A stretch of 64,000 nt of DNA from an uncultured Lachnoclostridium sp. Its GTDB lineage: Bacteria; Bacillota; Clostridia; Lachnospirales; Lachnospiraceae. Numbering within the stretch: the stretch's first letter is position 1; the number at the start of each line of letters is the position of its first letter. The stretch is from contig CALWLW010000008.1 in assembly GCA_944381625.1 (NCBI GenBank), forward strand, positions 62,001 to 126,000, written 5' to 3'. Positions 1-9,279 of the stretch are shown piece by piece. Both the position numbers and the translations under genes were made by a program. Under the pieces are notes generated by a model. The model made no database searches. It was not told where the DNA came from and saw only the letters and a program-made list of their open reading frames with translations.

Positions 1-416
1 CGGTGGTTCTGGATATCCCTGGTAAATACCACGCCTCCGTAGCGCACATCCCTGGCCTGGCACTGAATCAGCACCTGCTCGTCCTCCACCTGCCGGATAT
101 CTCTGGCATAAGAGCCGGCCACCGCGTCCACCGCCCGGATGATTTCCTCCATGCTGGACGAATCCACGTCCAGGACGCTCTTATAATGCCCCGCATTGGA
201 CCTCTGAAAGGAATCCTCCGCAGAAGAAGAGCTGCGCACCACGATGCGCCTCCCCCGGAATTGATCCATGATCTGCCGGCAGGCTGCCTGCTTGTCCTTT
301 TGATAATCTCTGATATACAGGATATGCATTTCCTCTATGACAGATTTTTTCACCAGGCTCCTCAGTGCGAACAGCGTGTCCGCCTTTGTGGATATGAGTC
401 TTCTGCCGCCTTCCAT
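1..416 (-). CDS. PEP/pyruvate-binding domain protein, N-terminal part (truncated by window edge)
   Basis: An open frame without a stop runs off the left edge, leaving about 139 residues. The segment RIVVRSSSSAEDS followed by a Gly-rich turn and RYGGVVFTRDIQN is the start of the ATP-grasp-like PEP/pyruvate-binding domain (PPDK_N) of PEP synthase and pyruvate phosphate dikinase relatives. In that family the Arg of VRSS binds phosphates. The ATG at 416 is preceded by GGTGGAG; a GTG three codons upstream is also possible. The remainder, and hence whether a catalytic phosphohistidine domain follows, lies outside the window. The family is clear; the exact substrate is not. Confidence 0.75.
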   Translation of the reverse strand, partial: MEGGRRLISTKADTLFALRSLVKKSVIEEMHILYIRDYQKDKQAACRQIMDQFRGRRIVVRSSSSAEDSFQRSNAGHYKSVLDVDSSSMEEIIRAVDAVAGSYARDIRQVEDEQVLIQCQARDVRYGGVVFTRDIQNH

Positions 417-539
417 AAGCTCCACCCGTCCTTTCTCTGTGTCGTTTGCCGCCGCGCACCCTCCTCCGGATACGCCGTATCATTCTGCCAGAGTGCGGTC
501 CCGCCGGGATTTTTCGTCTGCGTCTGGCTGTGTATACAA

Positions 540-575
540 TAAAAAAGCGCACAGACCCTCTAAAGTCCATGCGCC
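540..575 (-). terminator. rho-independent terminator after the XerD-like gene
   Basis: On the minus strand GCGCATGGAC pairs fully, with two G-U pairs, with GTCTGTGCGC around an 8-nt loop and is followed by TTTTTTATTG. It lies 16 nt past the stop of the recombinase gene. Confidence 0.85.
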
Positions 576-590
576 TTTGCATCTTATCTC

Positions 591-1472
591 TCATCCTCGC
601 GGATGCGCTTTACTGTATTCTTTTCTCATGCCCGGCTGGAATCCGGCATAGATCTGCGTCGCTCCCAGATCCGTATGTCCCAGAATCTCCCGGATCGTCT
701 GCAGCTTCGCTCCGCCCGCCGCCATGTGTGCCGCGCAGGAATGCCGGAACATCCGCGGCGTGATATCTTTTTCAATCCCCGCCCGCAGGGCGTAGCTTTT
801 CAGCACTTTCCAGAAGCCCTGCCTGCTCATGGGCATCCCGGAACAATTCAAAAAGAGAAAATCGCTGTCTTCCTTTTTCAAAAAAGCGCCCCGCCCCTTT
901 TCCATGTACTGCTCCAGAGCCTTCCCCGCCTTTTTCCCAAACGGGATCATCCGTTCCTTGTCCTTTTCCCGGCAGATCACCCAGCCAAAATTCAGGTTCA
1001 CATCCCCGGTCTTCAGGTGAACCAGTTCGCTGACCCGCAGGCCCGTGGCATACAAAAGCTCCAGCATGGCCTTGTCCCTGCTCCCCTTAGGCCCGTCCGA
1101 CACAGGCTGGTCCAGCAGGCGTTCCATCTCCTGGATCGTCAGAATATCCGGAAGCTGGCGCTCTACCTTGGGCGCTTTCAGCTGCAGAGCCGGGTCATCC
1201 TGGATCTTATGCTCCCGCACCAGATACTCGAAAAACGCCTTCATGGACGCCACATATCTGGATATGGTGGAAGCAGCCATCCCTTCCCGTTCCAGATCAA
1301 TCACATAGGCGTTCAGCACCGTAGCCGTGATCTCATCGATCCGCTCCACGCCCCGCTCCCTGACGTAAGCCTCCATTTTCATCAAATCACTGTGGTAAGA
1401 CAGCACCGTATTCTGGGAAGCCTTTTTTGCCTCTCCGAGATAATTCATAAAACACTGTATTTCGTAATCCAT
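591..1472 (-). CDS. Tyrosine recombinase, XerC/XerD-like, with altered HxxR motif
   Basis: A 293-residue site-specific recombinase with an N-terminal SAM-like core-binding domain (about 1-90) and a C-terminal catalytic domain. The ATG at 1472 is chosen because GAGGG lies 6 nt upstream; a TTG 11 codons earlier is unlikely. Visible catalytic residues are Arg146 (ATGLRVSEL), a Lys in the beta-hairpin (REKDKERM), Arg243, His266 (GHTD) and Tyr275 (QIYAGF). The usual His of the HxxR box is Arg240 (TPRMFRHS), so one canonical catalytic position is changed. Length and core gene neighbours suit a chromosomal XerD paralogue rather than a phage integrase. Its own terminator follows, and a SpoIIM-like gene lies 124 bp upstream. 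Confidence 0.82.
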   Translation of the reverse strand: MDYEIQCFMNYLGEAKKASQNTVLSYHSDLMKMEAYVRERGVERIDEITATVLNAYVIDLEREGMAASTISRYVASMKAFFEYLVREHKIQDDPALQLKAPKVERQLPDILTIQEMERLLDQPVSDGPKGSRDKAMLELLYATGLRVSELVHLKTGDVNLNFGWVICREKDKERMIPFGKKAGKALEQYMEKGRGAFLKKEDSDFLFLNCSGMPMSRQGFWKVLKSYALRAGIEKDITPRMFRHSCAAHMAAGGAKLQTIREILGHTDLGATQIYAGFQPGMRKEYSKAHPRG

Positions 1473-1596
1473 GGCACACCCTCGTCTGTAAAAAGAATTT
1501 TCCAAGGAAAATCCTCCGTCCGCGCGGCCGCCGCATGTCCCTCACACACGCGCCGCGGTTTCAGTATAGCTGAGTGCAGCCGAAATTTCAATATTT

Positions 1597-2154
1597 TCAG
1601 GAGATTTTCCTGAGAATCTGCTGTAAAATCAGAGGATTGATCCATGTCTCCGTCCCAATCCCGAACATCAGGAATACAAAACCCGCCACAGCAAGGATCA
1701 GATACCGCTTCCGGCTCCTTCCGCCGTACGCCGCCCACATCCATATCCAGCCGAAAGCCGGGAGATAAAAAAAGAACTGCGGAAAGATCCCAGCCGTACA
1801 GATCAGGATTCCCTTAAGTCCCAGCCGGATAGTGGAGATACTCAGGGACGTTCCCCAGGCCATGCCCAGAAAAAACAGCAAAAACCCCAGGAGCACCTGC
1901 GCCGCAGGAAGCGCTCCGCAGCAGACCGCCAGAAAATACTGTCCGCACCGGTACCTTCCCACGTAATTTAAAAGCTTCCCTGTATTGATCCGCAGGTTCG
2001 CGTACTGATTCAGAAAATATTCGCCGAATATTCCTGTTACAGCCGCGTCCTCCTGCATCTGTACCGCCAGGATCCCCGCCAGGACTCCTGAGAAGAAAAA
2101 CGCCAGGTACTTTGCCGGACGCACTGGATATTTATTCCAAAAAGTCTCGCTCAT
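1597..2154 (-). CDS. Stage II sporulation protein M family membrane protein
   Basis: A 185-residue, strongly hydrophobic protein with about five membrane segments. The motif FPQFFFYLPAF and the Gly-rich WGTSLSIS stretch resemble the SpoIIM family. In Bacillus, SpoIIM works with SpoIID and SpoIIP to remodel peptidoglycan during engulfment of the forespore. The start is the ATG at 2154 behind GGGGAGGACGTTT; an upstream GTG sits inside the ribosome binding site. It lies 45 bp downstream of proC on the same strand and could be co-transcribed. Family assignment is by motif and topology only, so a role in sporulation is inferred. Confidence 0.65.
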   Translation of the reverse strand: MSETFWNKYPVRPAKYLAFFFSGVLAGILAVQMQEDAAVTGIFGEYFLNQYANLRINTGKLLNYVGRYRCGQYFLAVCCGALPAAQVLLGFLLFFLGMAWGTSLSISTIRLGLKGILICTAGIFPQFFFYLPAFGWIWMWAAYGGRSRKRYLILAVAGFVFLMFGIGTETWINPLILQQILRKIS

Positions 2155-2199
2155 AAACGTCCTCCCCACTCATTATATGAGCAGGGAGGGGACAATATA

Positions 2200-2994
2200 T
2201 CAGATCTGTGTGCACTTTTTATATACAGCCTCCGACGCCTTCAGCACTGCGTTTCTCATGCCGTATTCCTCCAGCGCCGCCACGCCTTCCATCGTGGTCC
2301 CCGCAGGGCTGCACACGTTATCCTTCAGGACTCCTGGATGCTCTCCTGTCTCCAGCACCATGGACGCCGCGCCTTTCACCGCCTGCGCCGCAAAGACATA
2401 CGCCTGCTTCCGGGGCATACCGCAGCGCACCGCTCCGTCTGCCAGCGCTTCTATAAACATATAGACAAAAGCCGGGGAACTGCCGCTGGCACAGACCACC
2501 GCATCCATCAACTTCTCATCCACAAACTCCACCTTGCCGCAGGAAGAAAAAATCTTCTCCAGGAGTTCCAGCTCCGGACCGGCGAATTCCTCCCGATTGC
2601 AGCAAAGCCCTGTCATCCCTTCTCCGATCATGGCCGGCGTGTTGGGCATGGCCCGGACAATCCGCTTGTCATTGCCCAGACTCAGCTTCAGCTGCTCTAT
2701 GCTCCGGCCTGGCGCCAGGGAGATGATCACATGGTCCGGCGTCACCATATAGCGAATCGCCTTCAGCACCTCTTCATAAAACTGGGGCTTCACCGCCAGA
2801 ATCAGATATTTGCAGCGGTTGGCACATTCCGCGTTGGAATCTGCATACATCACCCCGGTCTCCTCATAAACCTTTCTCTTTGTCCCTTCCGTCTTCGCGG
2901 TAAAAATCAGATCCTCCTTGGGGAAGTTTTTCAAAAGCCCCTTCAGGATCGCACCGCCCATATTTCCCATTCCAATAAAACCTATTTTCGCCAC
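2200..2994 (-). CDS. proC: Pyrroline-5-carboxylate reductase
   Basis: ProC performs the last step of proline synthesis, reducing 1-pyrroline-5-carboxylate with NAD(P)H. The 264-residue protein opens with a Rossmann glycine motif (IGFIGMGNMGG) and carries the family segments MPNTPAMIGEGMTG and ASGSSPAFVYMFIEALADG near residues 125 and 175. The start is a GTG at 2994 with an ideal AGGAGGT seven nt upstream. The frame extends 24 codons further, but those codons cover the terminator of rny. The gene follows rny after a strong terminator, so it needs its own promoter. Confidence 0.95.
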   Translation of the reverse strand: MAKIGFIGMGNMGGAILKGLLKNFPKEDLIFTAKTEGTKRKVYEETGVMYADSNAECANRCKYLILAVKPQFYEEVLKAIRYMVTPDHVIISLAPGRSIEQLKLSLGNDKRIVRAMPNTPAMIGEGMTGLCCNREEFAGPELELLEKIFSSCGKVEFVDEKLMDAVVCASGSSPAFVYMFIEALADGAVRCGMPRKQAYVFAAQAVKGAASMVLETGEHPGVLKDNVCSPAGTTMEGVAALEEYGMRNAVLKASEAVYKKCTQI

Positions 2995-3014
2995 CTTATG
3001 TACCTCCTGTGATT

Positions 3015-3045
3015 CAAAAAGGGATGCCGTTTGCACGACATCCCC
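3015..3045 (-). terminator. rho-independent terminator after rny
   Basis: Minus-strand GGGATGTCG pairs with CGGCATCCC around a 6-nt loop and is followed by TTTTT. It sits 21 nt past the rny stop and just before the proC ribosome binding site, separating the two genes. Confidence 0.85.
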
Positions 3046-3065
3046 TTCGTTATCTTTCATTCTCA

Positions 3066-4613
3066 TTATTTTGCGTAGTCTGTTACTCTGCTCTCGCGGA
3101 TCACATTTACCTTGATCTGACCAGGATATTCCAGCTCTGCTTCGATCTGCTTGGAAATGTCGCGCGCAAGCAATACCATCTGCGCGTCGTCCACCTGATC
3201 CGGAACTACCATAACTCGAACCTCTCTGCCTGCCTGAATAGCAAAAGATTTCTCTACTCCCTTGTAGGAGTTCGCAATATCTTCCAGTTGTTTTAATCTG
3301 TTTGTATAAGTCTCCAACGTCTCCCGTCTCGCACCGGGTCTGGCAGCCGATATGGTGTCGGCAGCCTGAACGATACAGGCGATCAGAGAAGTGGGTTCCA
3401 CATCCCCATGATGGGCCTCCACTGCATTGATGACAATCGCGGATTCCTTATACTTTTTGCATAAATCCACACCAATCTGAATATGGGAACCTTCCATCTC
3501 ATGATCAATGGATTTACCAATATCATGTAAAAGTCCGGCTCTCTTAGCCACACGGACATCGACGCCAATCTCCCCCGCTAATAAGCCCGCCAAATGCGCT
3601 ACTTCAATAGAATGCTTCAGAGCATTCTGTCCGTAGCTGCTGCGGAACTTCATGCGCCCAAGCAGACGCACCAGTTCCGGATGAATGCCATGTACGCCAA
3701 CTTCCAGCGTAGCGGCTTCACCCTCTTCACGAATCATCGTATCCACTTCTTTTTGGGCTTTCTCTACCATCTCTTCGATCCTGGCCGGATGGATACGTCC
3801 ATCTACGATGAGCTTCTCCAGCGCGATGCGCGCCACTTCCCGGCGAATGGGATCAAAGCCTGACAGAATCACAGCTTCCGGCGTATCGTCTATAATCAGA
3901 TCTACGCCGGTCAGGGTCTCAAGAGTACGGATATTCCGGCCCTCGCGCCCTATAATGCGTCCTTTCATCTCGTCGTTGGGAAGCTGAACTACGGAAATCG
4001 TGGTCTCGGCCACATGGTCAGCCGCGCATTTCTGAATGGCATTGACAATGTATTCCTTTGCCTTCTTGTTCGCTTCCTCTTTTGCCCTGCTTTCCAATTC
4101 CTTGACCAGCTTGGCAGTTTCATGTTTTACGTCGTCTTCAACTGTTTTTAAAAGATATTCTTTTGCTTGTTCGGAGGTAAGGCCTGAGATTCTCTCCAGT
4201 TCCTGTAACCGCTTTGCAGACAGCGCTTCAACTTCCGCGCGTTTCTTAGCTAACTGCTCTTCCCGCACGGCAAATCCCGCTTCCCGCCGTTCGATCGCTT
4301 CCGTTTTCTTGTCCAAAGCTTCTTCCTTCGAAAGCACGCGACGTTCATAACGCTGGAGCTCCGCTCTGCGCTCTTTGGTCTCTTTATCCAGCTCGTTCTT
4401 GGTTCTCATGGACTCTTCTTTGGCTTCCAGCATCGCCTCACGCTTCTTCGTCTCAGCCGTCTTCAAAGCATCGTCTATGATCTCTCTCGCTCTGTCTTCC
4501 GCATTCCCAATCTTCGCTTCCACTACTTTTTTACGGTAGCCGATGGCGCAGGGCCAGACAACTGCGGCTGTCAGGACGAGTGTAACCAGAACTGCTACAA
4601 TGATCTCAACCAT
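3066..4613 (-). CDS. rny: Ribonuclease Y
   Basis: RNase Y is the membrane-anchored endoribonuclease that starts mRNA decay in Firmicutes. The 515-residue protein has, in order, an N-terminal membrane helix (about 3-24), a long charged coiled coil (about 30-190), a KH RNA-binding domain with [12 protein letters not shown] (about 210-270) and an HD domain with HDIGKS near residue 362. Length and domain order match the family. The ATG at 4613 is chosen because an in-frame GTG four codons upstream lies inside the AGGAGGTG ribosome binding site. A sigma-A promoter lies about 50 nt upstream and a terminator follows. Confidence 0.97.
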   Translation of the reverse strand: MVEIIVAVLVTLVLTAAVVWPCAIGYRKKVVEAKIGNAEDRAREIIDDALKTAETKKREAMLEAKEESMRTKNELDKETKERRAELQRYERRVLSKEEALDKKTEAIERREAGFAVREEQLAKKRAEVEALSAKRLQELERISGLTSEQAKEYLLKTVEDDVKHETAKLVKELESRAKEEANKKAKEYIVNAIQKCAADHVAETTISVVQLPNDEMKGRIIGREGRNIRTLETLTGVDLIIDDTPEAVILSGFDPIRREVARIALEKLIVDGRIHPARIEEMVEKAQKEVDTMIREEGEAATLEVGVHGIHPELVRLLGRMKFRSSYGQNALKHSIEVAHLAGLLAGEIGVDVRVAKRAGLLHDIGKSIDHEMEGSHIQIGVDLCKKYKESAIVINAVEAHHGDVEPTSLIACIVQAADTISAARPGARRETLETYTNRLKQLEDIANSYKGVEKSFAIQAGREVRVMVVPDQVDDAQMVLLARDISKQIEAELEYPGQIKVNVIRESRVTDYAK

Positions 4614-4664
4614 ATACAGGAGCACCTCCTTATTAAGTTTTCATTGTACAAACACAATAAGTAA

Positions 4665-4693
4665 ATTTTAAACTGTTTTTACAATTATGTCAA
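4665..4693 (-). promoter_or_regulatory. Sigma-A promoter of rny
   Basis: On the minus strand TTGACA (4693-4688), a 17-bp spacer and TAAAAT (4670-4665) form a near-consensus promoter. Predicted transcription start is near 4658, about 45 nt before the rny start codon. Confidence 0.8.
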
Positions 4694-4812
4694 GTCTAAC
4701 GTAACATCTTCGCCGTCTTCTTCGTCATCTTTTACATACCGTTCTGCACAGCGGCCGCGATGGTCTCCATACCTCCCGCGGCGGACGGCAGTGCAGGACA
4801 ATTCAAAACAGT

Positions 4813-5328
4813 TCAAGGCATATCCTGTATGTCTTCTCCCATCACGGACAGGACGTCCCCCATGCGGAAGCCCCTTCGCTGAAGGGCAGACAAAAGCCGC
4901 CTCTTCTGCTTCTCATCGCAGGCTTCCCGGTCATATCCCTTTTTCTCCAGGAACTCCCGAATCAGAGCCCGTTCATCCGCCGGTTCCAGTTCCCCGCAGA
5001 CCTTCTGGATCAACTCCTCGGAGGCTCCTGCCCGATACCTGAGTTCCTGCGTCAAAAGAGACCGGCTCTTCCTGCGGCCGCCATTCTCCAGATAATTACG
5101 CACATACCGTTCGTCGTCCAGATAGCCGAAGCTTTTCACGTACGCCACAGCCGCCTCCGCTTCCTCCCGGTCAAACCCTGCCCGGAGAAGCCGGTCTGTA
5201 AGCTGGCTCTCCGTCCGGTCTGCGCGCTCCAGCAGCCGCAGCGCTTTAAGCTTTGCCCTTCTCAGCCGGCTTTCCGGACTCTCCTGCCTCTGGCTCTCCT
5301 CCTTCTGCCTGCGATACCGGTAATCCAT
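4813..5328 (-). CDS. recX: Regulatory protein RecX
   Basis: RecX modulates RecA filament growth. The 171-residue protein has the three-helix repeats of the family: [20 protein letters not shown], the [20 protein letters not shown] segment, and a C-terminal repeat ending near QRRGF. It overlaps the 3' end of recA by 83 bp in another frame. The ATG at 5328 has GGGAG five nt upstream, so RecX translation would initiate inside the recA coding region, implying coupled expression under the same SOS promoter. The 200 bp between its stop and rny hold only the rny promoter. Confidence 0.9.
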   Translation of the reverse strand: MDYRYRRQKEESQRQESPESRLRRAKLKALRLLERADRTESQLTDRLLRAGFDREEAEAAVAYVKSFGYLDDERYVRNYLENGGRRKSRSLLTQELRYRAGASEELIQKVCGELEPADERALIREFLEKKGYDREACDEKQKRRLLSALQRRGFRMGDVLSVMGEDIQDMP

Positions 5329-6307
5329 AATGCTCCCTGACTTTCCTTTCCACTTCTTCGCAGACCTGCAGGTTATCCTTCAGGAACTGCTTCGCGTTCT
5401 CCCGTCCCTGGCCGATCTTGGCGTCGTTGTACGCGTACCATGCGCCGCTCTTGACGATCACGCCGCAGTCTGCCGCCAGATCCAGGATATCGCCTTCCCT
5501 GGAGATGCCTTTTCCGAACATGATGTCGAACTCCGCCTCCCTGAACGGCGGCGCGATCTTATTCTTCACCACTTTCACACGGGTGCGGTTGCCGATCACT
5601 TCGCCGCCCTGTTTCAGCGCCTCGATCCGGCGCACGTCCAGACGGACGGATGAATAGAACTTCAACGCGCGGCCTCCGGTGGTAGTCTCCGGGTTGCCGA
5701 ACATCACGCCCACCTTCTCCCTGAGCTGGTTGATGAAGATCACCACGCAGTTGGTCTTGCTGATCACCGCCGTCAGCTTCCGCAGAGCCTGGGACATCAG
5801 ACGGGCCTGAAGGCCCACATGAGAATCCCCCATATCGCCGTCGATCTCCGCTTTGGGCACCAGCGCCGCCACCGAGTCCACAATCACAATGTCCACCGCT
5901 CCGGAGCGCACCATCGTCTCCGTAATCTCCAGCGCCTGCTCCCCGTTATCCGGCTGTGAGATATAGAGATTATCAATATCCACACCGATATTCTTCGCAT
6001 ACACCGGGTCCAGAGCATGCTCCGCGTCGATGAATCCGGCGATGCCGCCCCGCTTCTGTACTTCCGCCACCATATGCAGGGCCACCGTCGTCTTACCGGA
6101 AGATTCCGGGCCGTAGATCTCCACCACACGTCCCTTGGGCACACCGCCGGCTCCCAGCGCAATATCCAGGCTCAGGGATCCCGTGGGCACGGTCTCCACC
6201 TGCATGTGGCTGGTATCTCCCAGCTTCATCACAGATCCCTTCCCATACTGCTTTTCAATCTGGCCCAGGGCCGCCTCCAACGCTTTTAATTTATCATCCT
6301 TACCCAT
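5246..6307 (-). CDS. recA: Recombinase RecA
   Basis: RecA forms filaments on single-stranded DNA, drives strand exchange and triggers LexA self-cleavage. The 353-residue protein has Walker A GPESSGKT (about 65-72), the Walker B region [20 protein letters not shown], loop L2 with [20 protein letters not shown], and an acidic, Glu/Gly-rich C-terminal tail. AAAGGAGA lies 6 nt before the ATG. Upstream are a TTGACA-17-TAGGAT promoter and a palindromic SOS box, so it is LexA-controlled. recX overlaps its 3' end. Confidence 0.98.
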   Translation of the reverse strand: MGKDDKLKALEAALGQIEKQYGKGSVMKLGDTSHMQVETVPTGSLSLDIALGAGGVPKGRVVEIYGPESSGKTTVALHMVAEVQKRGGIAGFIDAEHALDPVYAKNIGVDIDNLYISQPDNGEQALEITETMVRSGAVDIVIVDSVAALVPKAEIDGDMGDSHVGLQARLMSQALRKLTAVISKTNCVVIFINQLREKVGVMFGNPETTTGGRALKFYSSVRLDVRRIEALKQGGEVIGNRTRVKVVKNKIAPPFREAEFDIMFGKGISREGDILDLAADCGVIVKSGAWYAYNDAKIGQGRENAKQFLKDNLQVCEEVERKVREHYGLPVSQAEGGEPEAGESGKPAEKGKA

Positions 6308-6339
6308 GTCTGTCTCCTTTATATACAGATTTCACAATA

Positions 6340-6353
6340 CGAACTTTTGTTCG
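6340..6353. promoter_or_regulatory. SOS (LexA/DinR) box of recA
   Basis: CGAACTTTTGTTCG is a perfect palindrome fitting the Gram-positive LexA operator CGAAC-N4-GTTCG. It lies 33-46 nt upstream of the recA start and just downstream of the predicted transcription start. Confidence 0.9.
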
Positions 6354-6366
6354 ATTCCCTGCTCTT

Positions 6367-6395
6367 ATCCTATCCCATCAGGCACAGAATGTCAA
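6367..6395 (-). promoter_or_regulatory. Sigma-A promoter of recA
   Basis: Minus strand: TTGACA (6395-6390), 17 bp, TAGGAT (6372-6367). The predicted start near 6360 puts the SOS box at about +7 to +20, where LexA would block initiation or clearance. Confidence 0.75.
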
Positions 6396-6399
6396 GAAG

Positions 6400-6427
6400 A
6401 AAAAACGCGGCGAGGAATTCCCGCCGC
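6400..6427 (-). terminator. Second terminator hairpin after asd
   Basis: Minus-strand GCGGCG/CGCCGC stem around a GGAATTCC-containing loop, followed by GTTTTTTC. It is in tandem with the stronger hairpin at 6451-6492. Confidence 0.6.
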
Positions 6428-6450
6428 AAAAGCCCCGCGCGGGAGCATAC

Positions 6451-6492
6451 AAAAAGCCGGCGCAAAATCCTTGGGGGAAATATGCGCCGGCT
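6451..6492 (-). terminator. rho-independent terminator after asd
   Basis: Minus-strand AGCCGGCGCA pairs perfectly with TGCGCCGGCT around an 18-nt loop and is followed by a T run. It lies 33 nt past the asd stop and insulates recA. Confidence 0.85.
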
Positions 6493-6525
6493 CCAGAACC
6501 GGGAAGCTTCCCGGCCGCACCGTGA

Positions 6526-7611
6526 TTATTTCTTTGTAATGTATCCTTTTGCTTTCAGCGTCTCAGCGCAGAGTACCGCTCCGCCTGCTGCGCCGCGGAC
6601 CGTATTGTGGGAAAGTCCGATGAATTTCCAGTCATAAACGCTGTCCTCGCGGAGACGTCCCACAGACACGCCCATACCGTTCTCATAATCCACATCCGCC
6701 TTTACCTGCGGACGGTTTTCTTCTTCCATATAGCGGATAAACTGCTTCGGTGCGCTGGGAAGCCCCGCCTCCTGGGGGAAGCCGGAGAAATTCACCAGAC
6801 GGTCGATCAGTTCTTCCTTGGTGGGTTTCTTGCGGAATTTTACAAACACCGCCGCCGTATGGCCGTTCAGCACAGATACGCGCACGCACTGGCAGGTGAT
6901 CTTCGGCTCCTCTGCCTTCACGATCACGCCGTCCTCAATATGTCCCCACAGGCGCAGCGGCTCCTGCTCGGATTTCTCTTCCTCGCCGCCGATATAGGGG
7001 ATCAGGTTCTCCACCATCTCCGGCCAGTCCTTAAAAGTCTTGCCGGCGCCGGAAATAGCCTGATAAGTGGTCGCCACCACCTCGTACGGTTCAAATTCCT
7101 TCCATGCCGTCAGTACCGGCGCATAACTCTGAATGGAACAGTTGGGCTTCACCGCGATGAAGCCTCTGGTGGTACCCAGACGCTTCTTCTGGAACTCGAT
7201 CACGTCAAAATGCTCCGGGTTGATCTCCGGAACGACCATGGGCACATCCGGCGTCCAGCGGTGCGCACTGTTGTTGGAAACCACCGGCGTCTCCGTCTTC
7301 GCATAGGCTTCCTCAATGGCGCGGATCTCATCTTTGCTCATATCCACCGCGCTGAAGACAAAGTCCACCTGCGCGGCCACTTTCTCCACCTCGTTCACAT
7401 TCATGACCACGATCTTCTTCACGGCCTCCGGCATGGGCGTATCCATCTTCCATCGTCCGCCCACCGCTTCTTCATACGTCTTTCCTGCCGAACGTTCGCT
7501 GGCCGCAATCGTGGTCACCTGGAACCACGGATGATTCTCCAGCAAAGCAATAAATCTCTGTCCTACCATTCCGGTACCGCCCAGGATACCGACTCTCAAC
7601 TTTTCACTCAT
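6526..7611 (-). CDS. asd: Aspartate-semialdehyde dehydrogenase
   Basis: Asd reduces aspartyl-4-phosphate to aspartate semialdehyde with NADPH, feeding lysine/diaminopimelate, threonine and methionine synthesis. The 361-residue protein begins with the Rossmann motif GILGGTGMVGQRF and has the active-site Cys in KPNCSIQ near residue 157. SGAGKTFKDWPEM and the C-terminal GLSHNTVRGAAGGAV fit the archaeal/fungal-like branch of the family. GAGGAGA precedes the ATG. The gene stands alone between its promoter and tandem terminators. Confidence 0.95.
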   Translation of the reverse strand: MSEKLRVGILGGTGMVGQRFIALLENHPWFQVTTIAASERSAGKTYEEAVGGRWKMDTPMPEAVKKIVVMNVNEVEKVAAQVDFVFSAVDMSKDEIRAIEEAYAKTETPVVSNNSAHRWTPDVPMVVPEINPEHFDVIEFQKKRLGTTRGFIAVKPNCSIQSYAPVLTAWKEFEPYEVVATTYQAISGAGKTFKDWPEMVENLIPYIGGEEEKSEQEPLRLWGHIEDGVIVKAEEPKITCQCVRVSVLNGHTAAVFVKFRKKPTKEELIDRLVNFSGFPQEAGLPSAPKQFIRYMEEENRPQVKADVDYENGMGVSVGRLREDSVYDWKFIGLSHNTVRGAAGGAVLCAETLKAKGYITKK

Positions 7612-7699
7612 CTCTCATTCTCCTCTGTCTGTATGTATGCGGCGGGCGCTCCCTCTGTTTATTTGTCCGCCCTCTGCGTACATATGTCTTTCCTATGAA

Positions 7700-7728
7700 A
7701 TATTACAGGATTTCCATCCAAAATGCAA
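7700..7728 (-). promoter_or_regulatory. Sigma-A promoter of asd
   Basis: Minus strand: TTGCAT (7728-7723), 17-bp spacer, TAATAT (7705-7700). It predicts an asd leader of about 80 nt. No riboswitch was recognised in that leader. Confidence 0.6.
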
Positions 7729-7769
7729 GCCTTTTATTCCGCGGGCTCCTCTCGCCGGACTCCTTTTGC

Positions 7770-7797
7770 AAATGGCGTGTCTGACCTGACGCCATTT
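7770..7797. repeat. Inverted repeat downstream of argH
   Basis: AAATGGCGT and ACGCCATTT form a 9-bp perfect stem with a 10-nt loop, 42 nt past the argH stop. No T tract follows on either strand, so this is at best an atypical terminator or mRNA-end hairpin. Confidence 0.5.
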
Positions 7798-7838
7798 GGC
7801 CCTGCCAGTCAGATGCTCCGCATATTTGCATGGGAGCA

Positions 7839-9218
7839 TTACTCTGCTTTTAAATACGCCCTGCAGGCCTCCATCTCTTTTTCCATGGCTTCCCGGCCGG
7901 GCGCGCCGGCGGTCAGCCTCTTATTTACGCAGGTTTCCAGAGAAATGGCTTCGTAGATGTCATCCTCAAATACCGGGCTTACTTCTTTGTATTCCTCCAT
8001 AGTCAGGTCATCCAGCGCCTTTCCCTGATCGATACAGTACAGCACCAGGCGTCCCACGATACCGTGGGCATCCCGGAACGGCACGCCGCGCTTTACCAGA
8101 TAATCCGCCGCGTCTGTAGCGTTGGTAAATCCGTGTCTCGCGCTGTCTCTCATGCGGTCCTTCCGGAACGTGAGCGTATCCAGCATCCCGGTGAACAGAG
8201 CGATGCAGCCTTTTGTGGTATCCATGGCGTCAAAGGCCAGTTCTTTGTCTTCCTGCATGTCTTTATTGTAAGCCAGCGGAAGTCCTTTCATGGTGGTCAG
8301 AAGCGACGTCAGTGCCCCGTAGACCCGTCCGGTCTTGCCGCGCACCAGCTCCGCAATATCCGGGTTCTTCTTCTGGGGCATGATGGAGCTGCCGGTGCTG
8401 TACCCGTCGTCGATCTCCACAAACTGATATTCGTTGCTGTTCCAGAGGATGATCTCCTCGCAGAAACGGCTCAGGTGCATCATGATGACGGACATGGCCG
8501 ACAGGTATTCAATCAGATAATCCCGGTCGGATACAGCGTCCATACTGTTCGCCATGGGGCCGTAAAATCCAAGCAGGCCAGCCGTATATTCCCGGTCCAG
8601 AGGATATGTGGTCCCTGCCAGAGCACCCGCGCCCAGCGGACAGTAATTCATTCTCTCATAAATATCATGCAGGCGCAGCCGGTCCCTTTTGAACATTTCA
8701 AAATAAGCGCCCATATGATGAGCCAGCGTAATCGGCTGGGCCTTCTGCAGATGCGTAAAGCCCGGCATGACCGTCTCCGTATTCTCTTCCATAATGCGCA
8801 GAAGCACTTCCAGCAGTTTCTTCAGGAGTTCATCCGTCTCCTGCACCTCCTGTCTGGTGTACAGACGCATATCCAGCGCCACCTGGTCGTTGCGGCTCCT
8901 TCCTGTATGCAGCTTCTTGCCCACGTCTCCGATCCGGTCAATCAGATTCGCCTCCACAAAGCTGTGAATATCCTCGTATTCCTCCGTGATGGGAAGCGTT
9001 CCGGCGTCCACATCGTTCAGAATCCCCTGCAGGCCCTCCAGAATCCGGTCTCGCTCTTCCTCTGTCAGGATCTCCTGCTTCGCCAGCATCTTCACATGCG
9101 CCATGCTTCCTTCAATATCCTGTCTGTAAAATTTCTGATCAAAAGAGATGGATGCGTTGAACCGGTACACCAGTTTGTCCGTCTCTTTTGTAAAACGTCC
9201 GCCCCACAACTGTGCCAT
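7839..9218 (-). CDS. argH: Argininosuccinate lyase
   Basis: ArgH splits argininosuccinate into arginine and fumarate, the last step of arginine synthesis. The 459-residue protein carries the fumarase/aspartase superfamily signature GSSIMPQKKNPD near residue 280, whose Ser is the catalytic base. Other family motifs are the HTGRSRNDQVALDMRL block near 108 and TLAHHMGAYF near 160. AAAGGAAG precedes the ATG. No other arg gene is in the window. The 334-bp upstream region holds a GC-rich hairpin but no recognised arginine operator or T-box. Confidence 0.96.
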   Translation of the reverse strand: MAQLWGGRFTKETDKLVYRFNASISFDQKFYRQDIEGSMAHVKMLAKQEILTEEERDRILEGLQGILNDVDAGTLPITEEYEDIHSFVEANLIDRIGDVGKKLHTGRSRNDQVALDMRLYTRQEVQETDELLKKLLEVLLRIMEENTETVMPGFTHLQKAQPITLAHHMGAYFEMFKRDRLRLHDIYERMNYCPLGAGALAGTTYPLDREYTAGLLGFYGPMANSMDAVSDRDYLIEYLSAMSVIMMHLSRFCEEIILWNSNEYQFVEIDDGYSTGSSIMPQKKNPDIAELVRGKTGRVYGALTSLLTTMKGLPLAYNKDMQEDKELAFDAMDTTKGCIALFTGMLDTLTFRKDRMRDSARHGFTNATDAADYLVKRGVPFRDAHGIVGRLVLYCIDQGKALDDLTMEEYKEVSPVFEDDIYEAISLETCVNKRLTAGAPGREAMEKEMEACRAYLKAE

Positions 9219-9252
9219 AATTTCTTCCTTTCTATGTATACAAAATCAATCT

Positions 9253-9279
9253 GCCGCGCCGGGAAACTTTCCGCGCGGC
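9253..9279. repeat. GC-rich hairpin in the argH 5' leader
   Basis: GCCGCGC and GCGCGGC pair, with an inner GGGAAA/TTTCC extension, 35 nt upstream of the argH start. No T tract follows. The rest of the 9219-9475 gap is a GC-rich stretch with an imperfect direct repeat of CATGAGCAGCG; no gene was seen in it. Confidence 0.5.
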
